Of a stretch of DNA of 64,000 nucleotides, positions 49,503 to 57,601 are shown piece by piece. The stretch is from Desulfamplus sp. (GTDB taxonomy: Bacteria > Desulfobacterota > Desulfobacteria > Desulfobacterales > Desulfobacteraceae), in contig JADFZQ010000017.1 of assembly GCA_015232455.1 (NCBI GenBank), forward strand, positions 1-64,000, in the 5' to 3' direction. Position numbers and translations under genes: made by a program. Under the pieces are notes generated by a model. That model had not been told where the DNA came from, did not search any database, and worked only from the letters and a program-made list of their open reading frames with translations. Position 1 is the first letter of the stretch; each line of letters starts with the position of its first letter.

Positions 49503-51017
49503 TTAATATGCTTTAGCAAACAGAACTCTTTTGCCGCTATCGCTATTGCAATATATACATTTACCTTTTTCATCTTTGCTATCAAATGGAATACAACGAA
49601 TAGTAACTGATAAATCCTCTTTTATCTTTGCTTCGCACTCTCTTGAGCCGCACCAGTGAGCCATGCAAAAGCCTCCATGAATTCTTGTTTCACTTGATGA
49701 TGTGTAGAAATCATAGAAAGCCTTTTTATCGTCAATCTCAACTGTGTTTGCCTTTCTAAACTCTAATGCCCTGCTAAACAGAGTATTTTGAATATCATCA
49801 AGCACATCAACCATACTATTTACAAATTCAGAGCGTTTAATGGCCTTTTTCTCTTTTGGCGATCTGTCGCGTCTGCCCGCAAATACAGAGTCTTTTTCAA
49901 TATCTTTAGGACCAATTTCAGCTCTTATTGGAATTCCTTTTTTAATCCAATCCCAGCCTCTTGCCCCTCCTGTATCTCTATCATCAATCTCAACTACAAT
50001 TTTACGATCATGGTACATAACCTGTCTTAACTCCTTAGCAAGAGAAGTTGTGTATTCCATAACCTTCGATTTTTCTTCATCATTTCTAAATATTGGGAGC
50101 AACACAACATGAGCAGGTGCAACTCTTGGCGGCATTATAACGCCATCGTCATCACCATGAGTCATAATCATGCCGCCAATCATTCTGGTTGAAACTCCCC
50201 ATGATGTTGTCCACGCAAACTGCTCTTGTTTATCTGCATCTTGAAATCTTATATCAGAGCCTTTTGCAAAGTTTTGTCCAAGAAAATGTGATGTCCCAGC
50301 TTGAAGAGCCTTTCTATCTTGCATCATTGCCTCAATGCAAAGAGTGTCAACAGCTCCTGGAAATCTTTCTGACTCTGTTTTAGCTCCTCTAATTACAGGC
50401 ATTGCAAGACACTCTTGAACAAACTTGGTATAAACATCAAGCATCATGTTTGTTCTATCTATTGCCTCTTGTGCTGTAGCATGAGCTGTATGACCTTCCT
50501 GCCATAAAAATTCGCTTGTTCTTAAAAATATACGGGTTCTCATCTCCCAACGCACAACGTTTGCCCATTGATTAATAAGAACTGGTAAATCTCTATAGCT
50601 TGAAACCCATTTTGACATAGATTCGCCAATTATTGTCTCTGATGTTGGTCTCACAATCAAAGGCTCTGCAAGCTCACCTGCTGGAACGAGTTTCCCGTTT
50701 GCACCTTTTTCAAGTTTATGGTGGGTTACAACCGCACACTCTTTTGCAAACCCTTCAACATGCTCTGCCTCTTTCTCAAGATAGCTCAAAGGTATAAATA
50801 GTGGGAAATATGCGTTTTTAACCCCTGTCTCTTTAAACATTATATCAAGAGTAGATGCTATATTTTCCCAGAGAGTATAACCCCAAGGTCTTATCACCAT
50901 ACACCCTCTTACAGAGGATTTTTCAGCCATTTCTGAGGCTTTTACAACCTCTTGATACCACTGTGGATAATCTTCTTCTCTGGTTGGTGTGATTGCTGTT
51001 TGAACTTTGTTTGTCAT
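49503..51017 (-). CDS. proS: prolyl-tRNA synthetase, archaeal/eukaryotic-like short form
   Basis: Charges tRNA-Pro. The 504-residue class II enzyme lacks the editing insertion of the long bacterial type. It opens with ITPTREEDYPQWYQEVVKAS and has GCMVIRPWGYTLWENI and LIVRPTSETIIGESMSKW (motif 2 region). RTSEFLWQEGHTAHAT and a C-terminal zinc-type region (CGSRECEAKIKEDL, CIYCNSDS) precede the terminal tyrosine of FAKAY. Those features are those of the type-3 ProS found in archaea, eukaryotes and a subset of bacteria. Confidence 0.95.
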   Translation of the reverse strand: MTNKVQTAITPTREEDYPQWYQEVVKASEMAEKSSVRGCMVIRPWGYTLWENIASTLDIMFKETGVKNAYFPLFIPLSYLEKEAEHVEGFAKECAVVTHHKLEKGANGKLVPAGELAEPLIVRPTSETIIGESMSKWVSSYRDLPVLINQWANVVRWEMRTRIFLRTSEFLWQEGHTAHATAQEAIDRTNMMLDVYTKFVQECLAMPVIRGAKTESERFPGAVDTLCIEAMMQDRKALQAGTSHFLGQNFAKGSDIRFQDADKQEQFAWTTSWGVSTRMIGGMIMTHGDDDGVIMPPRVAPAHVVLLPIFRNDEEKSKVMEYTTSLAKELRQVMYHDRKIVVEIDDRDTGGARGWDWIKKGIPIRAEIGPKDIEKDSVFAGRRDRSPKEKKAIKRSEFVNSMVDVLDDIQNTLFSRALEFRKANTVEIDDKKAFYDFYTSSSETRIHGGFCMAHWCGSRECEAKIKEDLSVTIRCIPFDSKDEKGKCIYCNSDSGKRVLFAKAY

Positions 51018-51126
51018 TTAATTCCCCTTAAAATTTTGTTTTTAAATTTCCATATTTCTTTTTAAACTATTTTAGTAATAAAATTTTGTTTAATTCCAAG
51101 ACTCATTTCAACCGCTTTCTATAATT

Positions 51127-52026
51127 CTAAGGTCTATCCTCTAACTTTAACCTATTACGATTCTGGATTTCTACACTTTCAGACTTCTGTTCTATATTTT
51201 CCATAGTTTTGATGTAACGTCTATGGTTTGGTATTTCAGGATTTTGTACATTACTGTCTGTATCATTTACATGGCGTTTCTCTTCATGGTCTAAATGTTT
51301 ATGCTCTCTATTGTAATCCATATCCGAGTTAATCCTTTGATGTTCTTTATTATTATGCTCTTCTTGTTCAAGATAACGCCTTTCATAGCTGTTATTGTTA
51401 TCCCTTTCTTTTATAAATTTCTCTTTATGTCTATTGTTATCCTGGTTAGGAGTCATTCTATCATAACGGTCTTTGTTATCTCTCTCTTTGATGAACTTCT
51501 CATTACGTTTACGGCGATCCTGATTAGAGTCAATTCTTTCATAATGCTTGTTATGATGCCGTTTTCCTTCATTCTCCCAATGTCTTGCTCTTTCCCATTC
51601 ACTCCAGTTTCTTTCAACATTTCTGTGAGGTATTCGATGGTAGTCCCATTCTCTTCCTCTCCATCTATGATCTCTGTAGGAATTTCTCCAGTCAGGGGGT
51701 ATATCTCTATAAAAAGATGGGGTGTTCTGATAGTGTATCCAACCAGAAGTGTAGTGCCGCGAACGATACCATTTTCCTTTCCATGGACGCCACCACCAGC
51801 CACTGTAGAAAAAGAGTTCTTCATCTAAGTCAGGGACAACATAAACATACGTCTTAGGAACAACTATCAGTTCTGGCGGTTCATCAAATAAAATTGGAGG
51901 CATTTCTGTGTAGGTTGCATAATAATTATCGTTATATCCCTCTGTAAATTCACGATTATAGTTCTCAGCACAACCTGTAATGAACGCAATCACAATAAGT
52001 CCGATAATGAAATATGTCCTATTCAT
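51127..52026 (-). CDS. lipoprotein with charged repetitive C-terminus
   Basis: A 299-residue protein. It has a type II signal peptide ending in FITGC (lipid on Cys19). An aromatic N-terminal part (PELIVVPKTYVYVVPDLDEE, FFYSGWWWRPWKGKWY) is of a type I have seen in short deltaproteobacterial envelope proteins. The last ~150 residues are a very polar Arg/Asn/His/Glu-rich tail with imperfect repeats (NEKFIKERDN, HKEKFIKERDN) that is probably disordered. It would be anchored in the periplasm or outer membrane. A structural or metal-binding role is possible from the histidines; no family name is offered. Confidence 0.7.
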   Translation of the reverse strand: MNRTYFIIGLIVIAFITGCAENYNREFTEGYNDNYYATYTEMPPILFDEPPELIVVPKTYVYVVPDLDEELFFYSGWWWRPWKGKWYRSRHYTSGWIHYQNTPSFYRDIPPDWRNSYRDHRWRGREWDYHRIPHRNVERNWSEWERARHWENEGKRHHNKHYERIDSNQDRRKRNEKFIKERDNKDRYDRMTPNQDNNRHKEKFIKERDNNNSYERRYLEQEEHNNKEHQRINSDMDYNREHKHLDHEEKRHVNDTDSNVQNPEIPNHRRYIKTMENIEQKSESVEIQNRNRLKLEDRP

Positions 52027-52137
52027 GTTGTCTATCCTAATTTTTATGCTGGTTTTTTTGGAGCAGTTTTTATAAATTTTGGGATTAGTTTGATTCTAAA
52101 TCCTAAAAAACGGTTTATGTTTATTAGAACTTTAAAA

Positions 52138-52156
52138 CCACGTCCTATGGGCGTGG
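52138..52156. repeat. short GC-rich hairpin resembling an IS200/IS605-type end
   Basis: CCACGTCC pairs with GGGCGTGG (one G-T wobble) around TAT. Hairpins reading 'CCACGCC-ta-GGCGTGG' are usual at ends of IS200/IS605 elements. No transposase gene is near, so at most this is a relic. A plain terminator-like hairpin after the DUF2147 gene is an equal alternative. Confidence 0.35.
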
Positions 52157-52179
52157 ATAGGTCAATTTAAGCGATTTTT

Positions 52180-52641
52180 TTACTTAATTCTAAACCACTT
52201 CTGGGTTCTGTATAAAAAACCGATATATCCCCTTAAAGTCAAAATATCATCTTTTACCCATAACTTGCAGTTGTATGTTTTGCCGTTATCAGGATCCATA
52301 ACTGTCCCACCTACATACTCTTCTCCAAGTTCTTTGTCTATCTTACCTGATTTTTTCATATCTTTAAGGAATATCATGCCAACAACAGGTTTATCTTTTA
52401 ACTCTCCATTGCATTTATCACAAAGGGTATCTTGGGGTTTTAGTAGTAGTTTAGTAACTTTAGCAAAATAGACTCCGCTCTTCTCAAATATCTCAACATA
52501 AGATTTGTCATGTCCCTTGTCATTACCTTCGTCTGAGACAGTTCTCCATCTTCCAGTAACTGTATTATCAGCTTCTACAGAAACGGTGTACCCCATAACA
52601 ACGCAAGTAAAAATGATAATTCCTACAAAAATTTTTTTCAT
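52180..52641 (-). CDS. DUF2147-type secreted protein
   Basis: A 153-residue protein with an N-terminal signal peptide (KKIFVGIIIFTCVVMGYTVS, cut near VEA). The mature domain follows the DUF2147 pattern: TGRWRTVSDEG at the start, GGTVMDPDNGKTYNCKLWVK in the middle and LTLRGYIGFLYRTQKWFRI at the end. Two cysteines in LCDKCNG could form a disulfide. The family is periplasmic, beta-rich and lipocalin-like in outline; its role is not known. The gene looks monocistronic. Confidence 0.85.
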   Translation of the reverse strand: MKKIFVGIIIFTCVVMGYTVSVEADNTVTGRWRTVSDEGNDKGHDKSYVEIFEKSGVYFAKVTKLLLKPQDTLCDKCNGELKDKPVVGMIFLKDMKKSGKIDKELGEEYVGGTVMDPDNGKTYNCKLWVKDDILTLRGYIGFLYRTQKWFRIK

Positions 52642-52727
52642 GGTGCTTTCACCTCATAAAGTTCATTAACTGTAAAAAACACTGCCTCTTGCAGTGGATA
52701 GTCTGAATCAAGCAATTTTTTACTTGC

Positions 52728-53858
52728 TCAATGTACTAATTTTCTTATCTCTTCAAGTAATGTCTCCACAAGTTTATCCTGCGGTATTTTTTGCACAACC
52801 TCTCCCTTTTTAAATAATATACCTACTCCATCACCGCCAGCTATTCCAATATCAGCCTCTTTTGCTTCACCTGGACCATTTACCACGCAGCCCATAATAG
52901 CAACTTTTATTGTAAGTGGGCATCTTAAGAGAGCCTCTTCAACTTTAGTAGCAATATCAAATAGATTAATTTTACATCTTCCGCAAGTTGGACAGGAGAT
53001 TATCTCAGGTCCTCGTTTTCTTAAACCAAGTGAGCGTAAAATCTCCCAACCAACTCTTACCTCTTCAACTGGATCGCGTGTTAAAGAGACGCGAATAGTA
53101 TCGCCGATTCCGTCAGCTAAAATCATTCCAATTCCAATCGCAGATTTTGTTATGCCAGCAAAAAGACCGCCTGCCTCTGTAACGCCGACATGAAGTGGCA
53201 CATCAGTCATGGTTGAGATTAATCTGTATGCCTCAACAGTTCGCTCCACATCAGATGCTTTTAAAGATATTTTAATATCACTAAATCCCAAATCTTCAAG
53301 TATAGCTATATTTCGCATGGCACTTTCTGTCATTGCTTGAGCTGTGTTGCCCATTTTTTCTAAAATATCTTTTTCCAAAGAGCCAGAATTTACACCAACT
53401 CTTATCGGAAGATTAAGAGATTTTGCACAATCTGCCACAGCTTTTATTTTCCACTTTTCGCCAATATTTCCCGGGTTAATCCTTAAACCGTCTGCCCCTG
53501 ACTCTGCTGACGCAATTGCAAGTCTGTAGTCAAAGTGAATATCTGCAATGATTGGGATATCAATACCAGAGTTTTCTTTGTAAATCTCATCGCCTTCATC
53601 ACCAATTTCATTATCGTTAATCTTTTTTAATCTATTCTTTATTTTTCTGATAGCATTGGCAGATTCCATATCTGGCACAGCAACCCTTACAACCTCGCAG
53701 CCAGCGTCATAAAGTCTCTTAATTTGAGACACTGTTGCATCAACATCTTGAGTGTAAGTGTTTGTCATAGATTGGACAGCAATCGGAGCATCTCCTCCGA
53801 TTTTAATGTTACCAAGCTTTATTTGACGAGTTACACATCTTTTTTTTAAAAGAGCCAT
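52728..53858 (-). CDS. ispG: 4-hydroxy-3-methylbut-2-enyl diphosphate synthase
   Basis: A late step of the MEP isoprenoid pathway: reductive ring opening of methylerythritol cyclodiphosphate using a 4Fe-4S cluster. The TIM-barrel start RQIKLGNIKIGGDAPIAVQS and INPGNIG are typical. The cluster cysteines lie in ISCPTCGRCKINL and IMGCVVNGPGEA (the latter also holds the conserved glutamate). Length 376 fits the short bacterial form. A charged insertion (NDNEIGDEGDEIYKENS) lies near residue 82. The gene starts five bases after the OleA/FabH-like gene and is probably cotranscribed with it. Confidence 0.95.
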   Translation of the reverse strand: MALLKKRCVTRQIKLGNIKIGGDAPIAVQSMTNTYTQDVDATVSQIKRLYDAGCEVVRVAVPDMESANAIRKIKNRLKKINDNEIGDEGDEIYKENSGIDIPIIADIHFDYRLAIASAESGADGLRINPGNIGEKWKIKAVADCAKSLNLPIRVGVNSGSLEKDILEKMGNTAQAMTESAMRNIAILEDLGFSDIKISLKASDVERTVEAYRLISTMTDVPLHVGVTEAGGLFAGITKSAIGIGMILADGIGDTIRVSLTRDPVEEVRVGWEILRSLGLRKRGPEIISCPTCGRCKINLFDIATKVEEALLRCPLTIKVAIMGCVVNGPGEAKEADIGIAGGDGVGILFKKGEVVQKIPQDKLVETLLEEIRKLVH

Positions 53859-53862
53859 TCTA

Positions 53863-54903
53863 TTACCACCGCACTCCCATCATAAGACAATTAAGACCTG
53901 AGCCAATACCCATAAATCCAACATAATCATTATGGACAAGAAAACCACACTCAGAAGCAATTGCAGCAGTCAGAGGAAGAGATACTGTTCCCATATTTCC
54001 AAGATATTGATATGTTGAAAAATCAGTTGTTGGATCGATTCCCAATGTTTGTTGAACCATCTGCTGGTGTGTTGATCCAACTTGATGGCAGATAAATTTA
54101 TTAGGTCTATTTATTTTCTTTATAAACTCATCATAAGTTGCTTTAGCAAGCGATAAACCATTCTCAAGCACACCGTGTGCATCTGTTCTCATAACTATTT
54201 TTGAGGTTGTTGGCATACCATTTTCGGCAAATGTCCATTTACAAAGATTATGAAATTTAGTTGCCTGTTTCACAACTCCGCCAGTAATTGCATGTCTTCT
54301 TACTCCATTATTTCCAAGCGTTCCATCAGTCATAAGAACTCCAACAGCACCAGAACCACCTGTCATTGTTGCGATTGTCTTTTTGTAGAACTCAACACTT
54401 TTTGCCTGATTTATCTCATCTATAGTTGAATCCACAATCTGCCGAGCAGTTTCACACGATACAACAAGACCTGCCTTTATCTGACCAAGCTCTATTGCAT
54501 TTGCAACATGCACCATACCAGTAATAACCCCAAGACAGGCATTAGAGACATCGTAAACATGAGCATTTGGGCTGACATTTAGAGCATCTGCTACAGCACA
54601 AGCAGTAGCTGGCTCAAAACCATCACGACCCACGCCACAAAAAACCACACACTCAATTTTGTCAGAGCTTAACCCTGCTAAGTTAATTGCATTTTTTCCA
54701 GCTTCTGCAGCACCTTGAGCAAGTGTGTGATCAATATCCCAGTAACGCCTCTCTTTTATTCCTGTCAAAACCAAAAGCTGCCCTTTTTTAAATCCTACAG
54801 CATCATAAAATGGTTTAAGTTTATCCTCAATCTGTTCTGTTGTAACTACATGAGGGGCAAGTTGATAACCTATTGAATCTATAAAAACTTTTGAATATTT
54901 CAT
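53863..54903 (-). CDS. thiolase-fold synthase, OleA/FabH-like (3-oxoacyl-ACP synthase III family)
   Basis: A 346-residue condensing enzyme. The triad is visible: Cys123 in VSNACLGVITG, His273 in FICHQVGSTH, and Asn303 in YLGNMGTVSLP. A glutamate in GRDGFEPAT (Glu97) lies 26 residues before the cysteine. As I recall, X. campestris OleA has Glu117/Cys143, the same spacing, and His285/Asn315, also 30 apart as here. GIKERRYW near residue 48 is likewise OleA-like. Such enzymes condense acyl-CoAs head to head, while plain FabH starts fatty-acid synthesis. oleBCD partners are not adjacent, so the substrate remains open. Confidence 0.82.
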   Translation of the reverse strand: MKYSKVFIDSIGYQLAPHVVTTEQIEDKLKPFYDAVGFKKGQLLVLTGIKERRYWDIDHTLAQGAAEAGKNAINLAGLSSDKIECVVFCGVGRDGFEPATACAVADALNVSPNAHVYDVSNACLGVITGMVHVANAIELGQIKAGLVVSCETARQIVDSTIDEINQAKSVEFYKKTIATMTGGSGAVGVLMTDGTLGNNGVRRHAITGGVVKQATKFHNLCKWTFAENGMPTTSKIVMRTDAHGVLENGLSLAKATYDEFIKKINRPNKFICHQVGSTHQQMVQQTLGIDPTTDFSTYQYLGNMGTVSLPLTAAIASECGFLVHNDYVGFMGIGSGLNCLMMGVRW

Positions 54904-54970
54904 CTTTATTATTCCTAAAGTTAAGTTTATCTGTCTATCGTATTATCCGTTTTTTTGAATACTTAATCTG

Positions 54971-55023
54971 GTGAACTCAGGCTTCCGAAGAAGACGCTAC
55001 TCTTCAAGGTAGTGGTAGTTCAC
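54971..55023 (+). ncRNA. omega-RNA-like / IS200-IS605 right-end structure without tnpB
   Basis: A 53-base structured element. The outer stem GTGAACT/AGTTCAC encloses two inner hairpins, CTTC-CGAA-GAAG and CTAC-TCTTCAAG-GTAG. 'GTGAACTCAGGCTTCC...GGTAGTTCAC' is the look of right ends of IS200/IS605-family elements, where the 3' end of tnpB overlaps the omega-RNA scaffold. No tnpB or tnpA lies nearby, so this may be a solitary remnant or a non-autonomous element. Recognised by pattern memory only. Strand assigned so that GGTAGTTCAC is at the 3' end. Confidence 0.45.
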
Positions 55024-55067
55024 AGCCAGCACTACCTAAACATAGTGTGTATCATTGAGAGAGATAT

Positions 55068-55112
55068 AAGAAAAATAAAAAAAGACAAAGCCTTAATAAA
55101 AAACTTTGTCTC
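55068..55112 (-). terminator. intrinsic terminator of the spoVR-prkA operon
   Basis: On the minus strand AGACAAAG (55104-55111) and CTTTGTCT (55083-55090) form an 8-bp stem around an AT-rich loop. A run of seven T and more T-rich sequence follows immediately. It lies about 85 bases after the stop of the PrkA-like gene, the last gene of the pair. It is the clearest intrinsic terminator in the window. Confidence 0.85.
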
Positions 55113-55193
55113 TTCATTACCACTTTGTTTAAATTTACTTGTCTCTTTAACTTCTGCTCATTACGAACAAAGATAATAGAAATTAATTCATAT

Positions 55194-57599
55194 TTACTTA
55201 TATTTTGTAGCAAGATTGCTGTCAATTACATAAATACAGACCTCTTTTGCACCTTGCTGGGTATATCCAAATTTTGAAACCATATTGTTTATCAAAAATT
55301 CAATATCAGTTTTAATTCGTTTATCATAGCTCTTAAAGTTTGATGTATCCAAATCTTTAATTGCACGGCTAAAGTTTTCATTTCCAAGAAAAGGCTCAAG
55401 AACTCTTTTTTTCAAACTATGAACATACCGCTCATGCAAAGAGTCAAAGAGCTTTGTTTCAGAAATATCTTTGCCTTCAATCATTATTTCGCGAGTCAAG
55501 GTATTTGATGTGTACTCTTTTAAAACATCACGACGCATCTCATGGCGTTTGATAGGGCTAAAGTTTTCAGCAGAGAGCCTATTTTCAATGCTATCAAGAA
55601 ATCCGTTAGTTACATGTAAAACCTCTTTTGTAAAGAAACACTTGCCTGATGAGCCAATCTCAAAATTGATAGCAGAGATATAGTTCTTTATATCTTTTGC
55701 AATCTGCTCTTCATTATAATAGTAGAGAGACTCTTTAACCTGCTGCAACACATTATAGTCATACATTCGCAGCAAAGATTCAAGAAAACCGTCTGGTATC
55801 ATTTTAGGCATCTCTGTCATCAAATTTCTAAAAAATGAGCAGAGTGCTGGCATATTTATGAGCCTGTCTTCTCTTGCAAATCTTGAATAAAATTGATCAA
55901 ATATTCTTATTGAATCCCTGCCTGAAAATCCGCTGTTGCCTTCTGTCTCTGATTCAGCAAGAATCTTTCTCCACATTTTAGCTGTTAATGCTTTTCTATC
56001 ATCACTGTCAAGCCACTCAGGGAGATTGCCTGAATATATCTCCATTTTAAGAAGCATAAGCTGCTCATCACAGTATAGCCTATATTTTGAGCTATTTCTT
56101 ATCCACTCCATTAAACTTTCAGACCTTGCCTTTAAACGAGAAGAGACAATTATTCTTGCAAAATTTTGCATAACCATTGGAAGAAAGCTCTCTTCAATAT
56201 GTCTGCCAAAAATATCGTTATAAATTTTCACTTCTGTATTAATATCAAGAACATAGGGGATATTTATATATTGAATCCTATCTGAGAAAGATGGGAAATC
56301 TTTAATATGGTTCTTATCTTCAGGATTCATAAGTGCAAGAAACAGCGAATTAACACTCTCTTCAATATCTTCTACTTTATGAACACCTTCGCTGATTATA
56401 TTATGAAGTTCTACCATTCTCTCAATATTATGAGATTTTATATCCATCAGTGCATATATGCCGTTATTTGTTTTTGCAAACCTTGAATATAGGTAGTGGA
56501 TAACATTACTATCTCTGAATAGGTTGTTAATTCTGTTTTGCACCATCTGGTTGGTAATGACATTTTGCTGAACAGGACGATCTCCCGGGTTAAATACGCT
56601 GATTCCAGCACCAAGGCGGCGATTAAAGTAATATTGACGTGCATAGAGCATCTCAAAAACCCTTGAAGGTTCTCCAAGCCTCTCAAGCAAAGATTGATAA
56701 ATAGATTCGCATATTGTACAGCATGATGCACTAAATACCCAATCGTACTGCTTTTCAGTAAAAAGCCTCCATTTAAACTCATCATTTTTGATAAGTTTAT
56801 CAAGCACTTTGCGTCTATGACTCTTTGGAATTACAAGTATTGGGTTGTCATGAGATATACATGGAATTTCAATATGTGAGGCATTAAAACCAGAACCAAT
56901 ACACTGCTCAGTAAATATCTGATTATCAGTTTTATCACCTCTCTTTAAATTAAGGTCTAAATTTTGATCATTGTAACCATCAGCTTTATTTTCAGTAGAG
57001 TTTTCTAACCTATGGTCAGCTCTCTCAATAAGTTGGACAAGTTTTTCAATGGCAGTAATTGTCTCTGCTTTTCCATGACCTCCGCCTAAATTTTCAATAT
57101 CAAGTCTCCACACAACTTCATAACGCATACCCTCTTCTGTGTTTGCATAGGCTTCAAATTTATTAAGGAGATTATTTAAAAATGTGCTTTTACCGCAACC
57201 GTGCGGACCATGAAAAATATAGATTCTGTTCTGTTGAGTGCCGTGCCTTAAACCCTCCATGTGTTTCATAAGGCGGTTTGCAAAGAGCCTGTCCGTAAAA
57301 TAGGGATTTTCTGAACCTTCAACAAAAAGCCGTGTGCAGTCGTAATCTATCAAAGAGAACTCATCAGGATCATTTAAGATAGAGTCATCAGAGACATCTA
57401 CATGAGTTTGCATCATATCGTGGAAAACTTGAAATACATTACGAAGCATCTCAGATGGTCTTGATTCAACAAGGGTAAGGAAATTTTTAAACGTAATAGG
57501 TTTGAGCTTTTCGTAATCTCCAATTTCACTATTTAAAAGAGAAATTGCCTGTTCAGCCCGTGTCTTATCATATTCTATACCAAGGGATTTGTTTGTCAT
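55194..57599 (-). CDS. prkA: PrkA-like AAA+ serine protein kinase, enlarged
   Basis: An 801-residue protein. The PrkA AAA domain has Walker A FHGPHGCGKSTFLNNLL (Gly131 onward). A conserved cysteine pair lies in FSASCCTICESIYQSLLER. The C-terminal kinase-like region (about 560-800) holds ERYVHSLKKRV and NMVSKFGYTQQGAKEV. E. coli YeaG is about 644 residues. The extra length includes a polar Asn/Asp/Lys-rich insertion (about 198-245, with ENSTENKADGYNDQNLDLN). Upstream by two bases lies spoVR, and in many bacteria prkA-DUF444-spoVR act together in starvation or stationary-phase stress. The DUF444 gene is absent here. Confidence 0.88.
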   Translation of the reverse strand: MTNKSLGIEYDKTRAEQAISLLNSEIGDYEKLKPITFKNFLTLVESRPSEMLRNVFQVFHDMMQTHVDVSDDSILNDPDEFSLIDYDCTRLFVEGSENPYFTDRLFANRLMKHMEGLRHGTQQNRIYIFHGPHGCGKSTFLNNLLNKFEAYANTEEGMRYEVVWRLDIENLGGGHGKAETITAIEKLVQLIERADHRLENSTENKADGYNDQNLDLNLKRGDKTDNQIFTEQCIGSGFNASHIEIPCISHDNPILVIPKSHRRKVLDKLIKNDEFKWRLFTEKQYDWVFSASCCTICESIYQSLLERLGEPSRVFEMLYARQYYFNRRLGAGISVFNPGDRPVQQNVITNQMVQNRINNLFRDSNVIHYLYSRFAKTNNGIYALMDIKSHNIERMVELHNIISEGVHKVEDIEESVNSLFLALMNPEDKNHIKDFPSFSDRIQYINIPYVLDINTEVKIYNDIFGRHIEESFLPMVMQNFARIIVSSRLKARSESLMEWIRNSSKYRLYCDEQLMLLKMEIYSGNLPEWLDSDDRKALTAKMWRKILAESETEGNSGFSGRDSIRIFDQFYSRFAREDRLINMPALCSFFRNLMTEMPKMIPDGFLESLLRMYDYNVLQQVKESLYYYNEEQIAKDIKNYISAINFEIGSSGKCFFTKEVLHVTNGFLDSIENRLSAENFSPIKRHEMRRDVLKEYTSNTLTREIMIEGKDISETKLFDSLHERYVHSLKKRVLEPFLGNENFSRAIKDLDTSNFKSYDKRIKTDIEFLINNMVSKFGYTQQGAKEVCIYVIDSNLATKYK

Positions 57600-57601
57600 G
57601 A

